A stretch of DNA of 5,819 nucleotides from an uncultured Kiritimatiellota bacterium. Its GTDB lineage: Bacteria; Verrucomicrobiota; Kiritimatiellia; RFP12; UBA1067. The notes below the pieces were generated by a model, which saw nothing but the letters and a program-made list of their open reading frames with translations, searched no databases and was not told where the DNA came from. The stretch covers positions 1-5,819 of the forward strand of contig CAKTZA010000108.1 of the NCBI GenBank assembly GCA_934635045.1. The letters run 5' to 3'. The position numbers were made by a program, and so were the translations under genes. Shown piece after piece: positions 1 through 5,054 of the stretch (within the stretch, counting starts at the first letter, position 1; the number at the start of each line of letters is the position of its first letter).

Positions 1-111
1 GGCGAGGCCGTCCACATCGATCCGGCGACCGGCAGGCTGAAGGACCCGAACGGCCCGGCGGCGAAGCTCTGGATGCCACCGTACGAGCCGGGATGGGAGC
101 TGAAGGCATGA
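1..111 (+). CDS. C-terminal end of a truncated gene, possibly Gfo/Idh/MocA-type oxidoreductase
   Basis: The first reading frame is open from base 1 to a TGA at 109-111 and gives 36 residues; the start lies outside the window. The visible tail contains D-P-A-T-G-R, then K-D-P-N-G-P-A-A-K-L-W, then P-Y-E-P-G-W-E-L before the final K-A. Many Gfo/Idh/MocA family dehydrogenases, which are NAD(P)-dependent sugar or inositol oxidoreductases, end with a similar arrangement: a D-P turn, an acidic or Ala-rich segment, then a P-Y-x-x-x-W-x-L motif. That resemblance is the only basis for the family suggestion, and other families cannot be excluded from so short a piece. That the tail is coding is supported by its ATGA stop-start overlap with the next gene, which also suggests co-translation and a shared operon. 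Confidence 0.6.
   Translation, partial: GEAVHIDPATGRLKDPNGPAAKLWMPPYEPGWELKA
95..99 (+). promoter_or_regulatory. Ribosome binding site (GGGAG) deciding the start at 108
   Basis: GGGAG lies 8 nt before the ATG at 108, inside the end of the upstream gene. It favours ATG 108 over the in-frame ATG at 93. ATG 93 itself forms part of this site, and starting there would add five residues in front of the twin-arginine signal. Confidence 0.6.
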
Positions 112-1433
112 CGACGCGGCGCGACTTCCTCGGAGGTCTCGCGGCGACCGCGTGCGCGGGCTGCCTGCCGAGGCGCGGCGGTTCGCCGCGCCGCCTCACG
201 ATTGCCGCGACGGACCTCGCTTTGGAGCGCGAGCCGCTTGTGCGCCCGTTCGGCTTCAAGGGCGGCTACCTGACGGAGCTCTGGCAGGCGGTCGCCAAGC
301 TGACGGGCGCGTCCGGGACGTCGGGCGTCGGCCTCGGCACGCAGAGCGTCCTCTGGAGCGACGCGGCGATCTTCTCGAGCCGTTCCGAGGCGGCGGGCAA
401 CGAATTGATGCTCGCGCTGACGCGCCAGGCGCTGGTGCTGGCGCGCGGGCGTTCGTTCGAGACGCCCGTCGAGCTGCTGGACGCGCTCTACCCCGAAGTC
501 CTCGCCTACGGGCGGAAGCTGTCGGGGCGGCCCGACCTGCGGCCGACGTTCGCGCTCAACGCGCTCGTCGCCGTCGACAACGCCGCCTGGGTCCTCTACG
601 CGCGCGAGAACGGCTTTGCGACGTTCGACGCGGCCGTGCCGGCGGAATGGCGCGCGGGCATTCCGGCGCGTCACGAACGGTGCGCGATGATTCCGCTCGT
701 CACCTACGGGACGCCGCTCGACGAGGTGCGCCGGCTTGCGGCGGAGGGCTCTTTCTTCTTCAAGATCAAGATCGGCCAGCCGGGCTCGCAGGAGGAGATG
801 CTCGCGAAGGACTGCGCGCGCGTCTCGGAGCTGCACAATGTCCTGCGCGACGTGCGCACGCCCGACTCCGCGACGGGCAAGGCCTGCTACTACTTCGACG
901 CGAACGGGCGCTACGCGCGCAAGGAGACGCTCCTGCGCTTCGCCGACCACCTCGCGAAGATCGGCGCGACGGAGCAGACGGCAATCGTCGAGGAGCCCTT
1001 CGACGAGCTGAACGAGATCGACGTCGGGGACGTGCCCCTGCGTCTCGCGGCGGACGAGTCGGCGCACACGGTCGCGGACGCGGAAAAGCGCATGGACATG
1101 GGGTATCGGGCGATGGCCCTGAAGCCGATCGCGAAGACGCTGTCGATGTCGCTCAAGATCGCGGCGGCTGCGGCGCGGCGCGGTGTGCCGTGCTTCTGCG
1201 CCGACCTGACCGTCAACCCCGTGCTGGTCGAGTGGAACCGCGCGGTGGCCGAGCGCCTGCCGTCGTTCCCGGGGCTGGGCCAGCTGGGGCTCCTGGAGTC
1301 CAACGGTGCGCAGAACTACCGCAACTGGGAGAAAATGCGGCGCGACGTCCCCTCGGGCGGACTCTTCGCGCCGATCCCGCGTCTTGAAAGACTGTTCACG
1401 GAATCCACCCCGACAGAAAGAGAACACACATGA
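108..1433 (+). CDS. Tat-exported, probable lipoprotein of the enolase superfamily (mandelate racemase / muconate lactonizing enzyme-like)
   Basis: The protein has 441 residues from ATG 108, a start chosen for its GGGAG site, the ATGA overlap with the upstream stop, and a twin-arginine signal beginning at residue 3 (T-R-R-D-F-L). A short hydrophobic segment follows, with C16 and C19 as candidate lipid-attachment cysteines; the box before C19 is C-A-G rather than the usual L-A-G. Residues about 30-190 look like the enolase-type capping domain. The barrel carries the expected catalytic set: K219-x-K221 in K-I-K-I-G, D264 in F-D-A-N-G, E295 in V-E-E-P, D316 in A-D-E-S, and K339 in L-K-P. In the family, the three acids bind Mg2+ and the lysines on opposite faces act as acid/base on the alpha-proton of a carboxylate substrate. 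The K-x-K plus distal lysine pattern fits the MLE / dipeptide epimerase / OSBS branch rather than true mandelate racemases, but the reaction (epimerisation, cycloisomerisation or dehydration) cannot be assigned. Export is unusual, because most relatives are cytosolic. The family is secure; the substrate is unknown. Confidence 0.87.
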   Translation: MTTRRDFLGGLAATACAGCLPRRGGSPRRLTIAATDLALEREPLVRPFGFKGGYLTELWQAVAKLTGASGTSGVGLGTQSVLWSDAAIFSSRSEAAGNELMLALTRQALVLARGRSFETPVELLDALYPEVLAYGRKLSGRPDLRPTFALNALVAVDNAAWVLYARENGFATFDAAVPAEWRAGIPARHERCAMIPLVTYGTPLDEVRRLAAEGSFFFKIKIGQPGSQEEMLAKDCARVSELHNVLRDVRTPDSATGKACYYFDANGRYARKETLLRFADHLAKIGATEQTAIVEEPFDELNEIDVGDVPLRLAADESAHTVADAEKRMDMGYRAMALKPIAKTLSMSLKIAAAAARRGVPCFCADLTVNPVLVEWNRAVAERLPSFPGLGQLGLLESNGAQNYRNWEKMRRDVPSGGLFAPIPRLERLFTESTPTEREHT

Positions 1434-1441
1434 AAACTGAC

Positions 1442-1451
1442 AGAAGGAGGT
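1442..1451 (+). promoter_or_regulatory. Strong ribosome binding site (AGAAGGAGGT) for the beta-helix gene
   Basis: AGAAGGAGGT is a near-perfect match to the anti-Shine-Dalgarno complement. Its GGAGG core ends 6 nt before ATG 1457. This selects 1457 over the in-frame ATG at 1430, which overlaps the previous stop codon and has only the weak purine run AGAAAGAGAA upstream. The strength suggests this protein is made in larger amounts than its neighbours. Confidence 0.85.
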
Positions 1452-1456
1452 CATAC

Positions 1457-4400
1457 ATGAAAAGCCAAGCCGTCCGCAGGGGCCGCCGCGCCCTCATCGG
1501 ACTTGTCGTCATCTGGTCGGCCGTCGTCGTCTCCGCCGCGCCGGCGGAATACGTCTGGACGGGCGCGCAGGACGCCTACTGGACGAACGCCGCGAACTGG
1601 ACCGTGGGCGGCGCCGTCGCAACGGACGTGCCGGGCGTGCGCTTCCTGACGGAGGGGCCGGACTGGCAGACCTTCACGAACCTGAACGCGACCGCGTCGT
1701 TCGGCACGGTCGAGGAAGGTAAGCCGACGACGATCAACCTCGACGGGCTCTTCTTCGTCTCGAACCTCGTCGTGAAGGCGGGCGCGCCGAAGTACACGTT
1801 CGGCACGGAGGGCCAGTACCTCGGCCTCGCGCACGAGGGCGGGCGCTTCACGGTCAAGACGGGCGCGACGGCGCCGGCGGTGACGGGCGTCTACGGCCTT
1901 CTCTACCGTGCGGGAATGCCGCAGTACGAGGCGGACACGTACGACACGCCCGACGAGGCGCGGTTCGTCAACGAGTCGAACGAGGAGCTAGTCCTTTCCA
2001 ATTTTGGCATGAAGAGCCCGAACGCGCCGAGCGTCGTCCTGTGGTACCGTTCCTTCGGCTTCGGCGGCACGGGCAACGTCAAGATCGACTCGTGGTCGCA
2101 ACGGCAGAGCTGCGTGGGGCTGAACCTCTATCCTGAGGGGGACCAGCGCCTTCGCCTCGTCGGAACGACGGCAGACCCCAATCTTAACCAGCTCGTGCGG
2201 CGCATTCAGGTCGGCGGCGGACGTTCGGCGACGGTTGAGGTCGTCGACGGAACGCTGGAACTGGGCCAGGGAATTAACGTGCAGCTCGTAGGAAAGACGC
2301 TGAAGCTTCCTGTCGTCCGCGTGCGAGACGCGGGAACGCGCCTCACGTTCACGGGAGAGGGCGTCGTGGGACTTCACGGGATGAGCAAGAAGTCGAACCC
2401 GGGAGTTTTTGGCACGGGCTTCGTTCCCGCCGGCGCGAACATCGACGCGGGGGCGGAACTGATCTTCGCCTGCAAGGTGGACGGGTTCGCCAGCTCAGGC
2501 TATTCGCAGGAGAGCTTCTACTTCCACGACGGCGCGGGCACGCTTTCGTTCACGCGCACGGACAATGCGTTTGCGGGCGGCATCGACCTTCTCAGCTTCG
2601 ACAAGGGAAACGCGACGCTCGCCTTCACCGACCCCGGGCAGATGGGCCCAGGCGCCATCCGCATTGGCAACGCGGGTCGTCTGCTGTATACGGGCTCGGA
2701 ACCCCTTGATTTCGGCAGGGCGTTCGCGATCACCAACAAGACGGTCGGGGTTGACTATGAGCCCACGGCCTCCGTCGATGCGTCGGCGACGGTCGAGCAG
2801 GGCGGCGCGGGCGCGCTGACGGTGACGAGCCCCGTGGACGTTTCGGGCACGGGCGGCAAGGCCGTCCTGACGCTCGCGAACAGCACGGCTGTGGAGGCGA
2901 CGTGGGCGGGCGTCCTCACGGACGCGGCGGACGGCTCGACGCTCGCGCTCGCGAAGACCGGATCCGGCGCGTGGAAGCTGACGGCGAAGAACACCTTTAC
3001 GGGCGGCACGACCGTCACGGCCGGTACGCTCGTCCTTGCGGCGGAGGCAAGCCTCGCCTCGCCCGTGACGATCAAGGGCGGCGCGACGTTTGCCCCCGCC
3101 AAGGACGCGGACCTCGCCTCGCCCGTGACGATCGAGGACGGCGGAACGCTCTTTGTCGCCGAATCTCAGACGCTGCCGTTCGCGCTCGCGTTTTCGGGAA
3201 CGGCCAAGCTTCTCCTCGCGCCGGGCATTGACGTGGTGATTCCGGCGGATTCGACGACGATGGCCGAGGGCGTGAAGCTCGTACTCTGCCTTGGGGAAGG
3301 TTCCCGCGTCAAGATGTCGGACGGCTCTGCGCCGACTTGGCTGGCCTTTGCCTCGTCGCGCGGCCTGTTCATGCCGAAGACGACGGACGCCGACGGCTAC
3401 TTTACGCTGGCGGAGACCAGATGGCAGGGTGCGGACAGCGTGTCCTGGACGGAGCCCGCGAACTGGACGGCGGGTGTGCCGACGGAGGCTTGCGCCGGCC
3501 TTGTGAACGCCGCCGGGCAGACGGTCGAAGTGTCGGCAGGCGCAACGGCGACCACAGTCGGCACGGTGGAGCTTGAGGCGGGCACGGTGTCCGTGAAAGG
3601 CACGCTCCCGATTGCGATTCCGGAGCGCCACGAACGCTTTGTCGTCGGTGCGCAGGGTGAACTTCAGATTGACGGCGGCACGGTGACGGCGGCACACGCG
3701 AAGGGTGCGGACGACTACGCCCTTCATTTGGACGGCGGCACGCTTGCGCTCACGGGCGCGGCCACGCTCGACCTGCGCGCGTCCAAGGGCCTTCTCGGCA
3801 CGGGCTCGGTCACGGTCGACACGACGGCCGGCGCCGCGATTCAGATCTCCAAGGACGAAAAACAGGACGCATGCTTCTCGACGGGCGACAGCGAGGGAAC
3901 GCTGGAGATGACCGTTGGGCGTCAGGCGTTTGCGCCGGCAAAGGCGGGCCACATCGTCTTTGGCGACAGCCAAAAGGGGACATTCCGCCTGACGGTCGAA
4001 GACAGGGGCCCCGGCGACGCGAGCGCCTTGCTTGTCAACGGAAAGGTCTACCCGTATGCCTTTTATGTCGGCCGTCAGGCCGGCGTAGCGGACGTCGTGC
4101 TTCAGAGCGGGCGTCTCGGCGGCTTGAATGGCGTCTGCCGGCGCGGCGTGATCGTCGCGGGCGTGACGGGCGCAAACGCGGTGGTCACGGGGCGCGTCAC
4201 GGTTGCGGGTGGGCAAGTCGCCGTCTCCGCGTCAACACTGACTGACTATTGGTCGGGCGTCGGCTTCGGCGTCTCGACACAGGCGACGGATCCGTCGGCG
4301 GTGCGTGGCGAACTGAAGCTGGAGGACGGGCTGGTGCAGGTCAGCAACAAGTCGCCGCTCGGCTTCGGCGTCGGCAACGCCACGGGCGTCGGCCTCCAGA

Positions 4401-5044
4401 CGGGCGGAACGGTGGACGTGACGCAGAGCGCGGGCGCGGCCGTTCTCGGCTACGGGTCCGGCACGGGCGAATACATCCTCTCGAATGGCACGTTCGCCAC
4501 GGGTCGTCCGCTCTACGTGGGCGGCTGCCAGAAGACGGACGTGCAGTCGGCCTATTTCGAAGGCGTGAGCCGCGCCGGACGCGGCGCGGCGACGGGCCGC
4601 CTCTTTGCGCGCGGCGGCACATTGACGGCGACGAACGAGCTGGGCATCGTCGTCGGCGCAGACGGACGCGGCCGCCTGGAGATCGGTCCCGACGGCAACG
4701 TGACGGCAAAGGCGCTCGTCGTCTCCAACAACGTCGAGGGCGTCCTTGCCTTCGAGCTTGACGCGCGCAAGGCGGGAGCGCTCACGGTTGATCGGCTCGT
4801 GATCGCGCCGGGCGCGAAGCTGGAGATCGACGCGCGAGCGCTTGCGGCGGATTCCAACACCACGATCCGCTTGGCCGACTGCGGCGCGGTCGAGGGCTCG
4901 TTCGCCGCCTCGGACGTCACGCTTTGGATTCCTGACGGACAGGAAAAGCGCTTCGCGCGCGCGGTGATCCTGACGGAGCGGAGCGGGAAGAAAGGCCTAT
5001 GGCTGATGATCCAGCCGCGCGGCCTGCTGATGGTCATTCGGTGA
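1457..5044 (+). CDS. Large secreted beta-helix protein with autotransporter-associated (PATR-type) repeats, no barrel domain
   Basis: The protein has 1195 residues. A Sec signal peptide is clear: basic n-region (R7, R8, R10, R11), hydrophobic core 12-25, likely cleavage near V-S-A at 27 or A-P-A at 30. The mature part is rich in Gly, Thr, Val and Ala with alternating hydrophobic residues, as in right-handed beta-helices. Two W-x-G...W...NW motifs with identical spacing (W34/W42/W48 and W656/W664/W670) open two modules, about 31-650 and 655-1195. A good autotransporter-associated strand repeat spans 496-528 (K-T-G-S-G-A-W-K-L, then F-T-G-G-T-T-V-T-A-G-T-L). Repeats like those of T5SS/PEP-CTERM-associated proteins occupy about 983-1089. 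There is no C-terminal 12-strand autotransporter barrel, no PEP-CTERM helix and no LPXTG; the protein ends in a basic, hydrophobic tail (1180-1195, with P-R-G-L-L). No catalytic motif is seen. Likely a surface adhesin, fibre or carbohydrate-contacting scaffold. Fold class is well supported; the specific role is inference. Confidence 0.87.
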   Translation: MKSQAVRRGRRALIGLVVIWSAVVVSAAPAEYVWTGAQDAYWTNAANWTVGGAVATDVPGVRFLTEGPDWQTFTNLNATASFGTVEEGKPTTINLDGLFFVSNLVVKAGAPKYTFGTEGQYLGLAHEGGRFTVKTGATAPAVTGVYGLLYRAGMPQYEADTYDTPDEARFVNESNEELVLSNFGMKSPNAPSVVLWYRSFGFGGTGNVKIDSWSQRQSCVGLNLYPEGDQRLRLVGTTADPNLNQLVRRIQVGGGRSATVEVVDGTLELGQGINVQLVGKTLKLPVVRVRDAGTRLTFTGEGVVGLHGMSKKSNPGVFGTGFVPAGANIDAGAELIFACKVDGFASSGYSQESFYFHDGAGTLSFTRTDNAFAGGIDLLSFDKGNATLAFTDPGQMGPGAIRIGNAGRLLYTGSEPLDFGRAFAITNKTVGVDYEPTASVDASATVEQGGAGALTVTSPVDVSGTGGKAVLTLANSTAVEATWAGVLTDAADGSTLALAKTGSGAWKLTAKNTFTGGTTVTAGTLVLAAEASLASPVTIKGGATFAPAKDADLASPVTIEDGGTLFVAESQTLPFALAFSGTAKLLLAPGIDVVIPADSTTMAEGVKLVLCLGEGSRVKMSDGSAPTWLAFASSRGLFMPKTTDADGYFTLAETRWQGADSVSWTEPANWTAGVPTEACAGLVNAAGQTVEVSAGATATTVGTVELEAGTVSVKGTLPIAIPERHERFVVGAQGELQIDGGTVTAAHAKGADDYALHLDGGTLALTGAATLDLRASKGLLGTGSVTVDTTAGAAIQISKDEKQDACFSTGDSEGTLEMTVGRQAFAPAKAGHIVFGDSQKGTFRLTVEDRGPGDASALLVNGKVYPYAFYVGRQAGVADVVLQSGRLGGLNGVCRRGVIVAGVTGANAVVTGRVTVAGGQVAVSASTLTDYWSGVGFGVSTQATDPSAVRGELKLEDGLVQVSNKSPLGFGVGNATGVGLQTGGTVDVTQSAGAAVLGYGSGTGEYILSNGTFATGRPLYVGGCQKTDVQSAYFEGVSRAGRGAATGRLFARGGTLTATNELGIVVGADGRGRLEIGPDGNVTAKALVVSNNVEGVLAFELDARKAGALTVDRLVIAPGAKLEIDARALAADSNTTIRLADCGAVEGSFAASDVTLWIPDGQEKRFARAVILTERSGKKGLWLMIQPRGLLMVIR
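1556..1600 (+). repeat. Module-opening W-x-G...W...NW motif, copy 1
   Basis: Encodes residues 34-48 of the beta-helix protein, W-T-G then W42 then N47-W48, immediately after the signal peptide. This is the usual first motif of the mature part in PATR-type secreted proteins. The same three-Trp spacing (0, +8, +14) recurs at 3422-3466. Confidence 0.75.
2942..3040 (+). repeat. Autotransporter-associated beta-strand (PATR) repeat
   Basis: Encodes residues 496-528. It contains the hallmark order L-x-K-T-G-S-G-x-W-x-L-T, then N-T-F-T-G-G-T-T-V, then A-G-T-L-V-L, which closely follows the consensus of the autotransporter-associated repeat family. It is the best-conserved copy in the protein and the main basis for the family call. 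Confidence 0.8.
3044..3163 (+). repeat. Tandem 60-bp duplication (two 20-residue beta-helix turns)
   Basis: Two adjacent 60-bp units encode residues 530-549 and 550-569. Both contain L-A-S-P-V-T-I followed by a G-G-(A/T)-T-(F/L) turn. A 22-bp block is identical at 3052-3073 and 3112-3133, exactly 60 bp apart, then the copies diverge. This looks like in-frame duplication of one helix turn directly after the PATR repeat. Confidence 0.75.
3422..3466 (+). repeat. Module-opening W-x-G...W...NW motif, copy 2
   Basis: Encodes residues 656-670, W-Q-G then W664 then N669-W670. Tryptophan spacing is identical to copy 1 at 1556-1600, although most residues between differ. In related proteins this motif is normally found once, at the mature N-terminus, so an internal copy marks the start of a second module. 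Confidence 0.75.
3671..3790 (+). repeat. Two 60-bp-spaced D-G-G-T turns
   Basis: The 12-mer gacggcggcacg occurs at 3671-3682 and again at 3731-3742, exactly 60 bp apart. It encodes D-G-G-T at residues 739-742 and 759-762, each followed by short alternating hydrophobic strands. The 20-residue period matches the tandem unit at 3044-3163 and suggests the length of one helical turn in this protein. Confidence 0.55.
4403..4723 (+). repeat. T5SS/PEP-CTERM-associated-type Gly-rich repeats
   Basis: Encodes residues 983-1089. Two copies can be aligned with a one-residue gap: G-G-T-V-D-V ... V-L-G-Y-G-S-G-T-G-E-Y-I-L then N-G-T-F, and G-G-T-L-T-A ... V-V-G-A-D-G-R-G-R-L-E-I then D-G-N-V. The pattern G-G-T, strand, G-x-G-x-G, strand, G-x-(F/V) is that of repeats common in large secreted proteins of Verrucomicrobiota-like bacteria. 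Confidence 0.6.
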
Positions 5045-5048
5045 GAGG
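5043..5048 (+). promoter_or_regulatory. Ribosome binding site (GAGAGG) overlapping the upstream stop
   Basis: GAGAGG shares its first two bases with the TGA at 5042-5044 and sits 6 nt before ATG 5055. The arrangement implies translational coupling: ribosomes ending the beta-helix gene uncover or reuse this site. Confidence 0.65.
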
Positions 5049-5054
5049 CGTCTG

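Noticed and set aside
152..1387. 411-codon open frame on the + strand in another frame of the enolase-fold gene
   Set aside because: It gives an Arg/Ala/Gly-rich product with no motif, and the overlapping frame encodes a full enolase-superfamily active site. It is a composition shadow.
1434..1456. Possible internal promoter between the enolase-fold gene and the beta-helix gene
   Set aside because: The 23-nt gap is filled by the ribosome binding site and has no room for -35 and -10 elements; none is visible in the preceding coding sequence either.
2495..4216. 573-codon open frame on the minus strand inside the beta-helix gene
   Set aside because: It is antisense to a gene with a strong ribosome binding site, signal peptide and recognisable repeats. 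Its product is dominated by Arg, Ala and Gly without domains, as expected for the mirror frame of high-G+C coding DNA.
4569..4590. Perfect 9-bp inverted repeat (GCCGCGCCG / CGGCGCGGC, 4-nt loop) that could be a terminator stem
   Set aside because: It lies deep inside the beta-helix coding region, has no following T-run, and arises from Arg/Ala/Gly codons in very G+C-rich DNA.
4900..5044. PEP-CTERM or LPXTG sorting signal at the end of the beta-helix protein
   Set aside because: There is no P-E-P motif followed by a transmembrane helix and basic tail, and no L-P-x-T-G. The terminal hydrophobic residues are broken by Q-P-R-G and are too short for a membrane helix.
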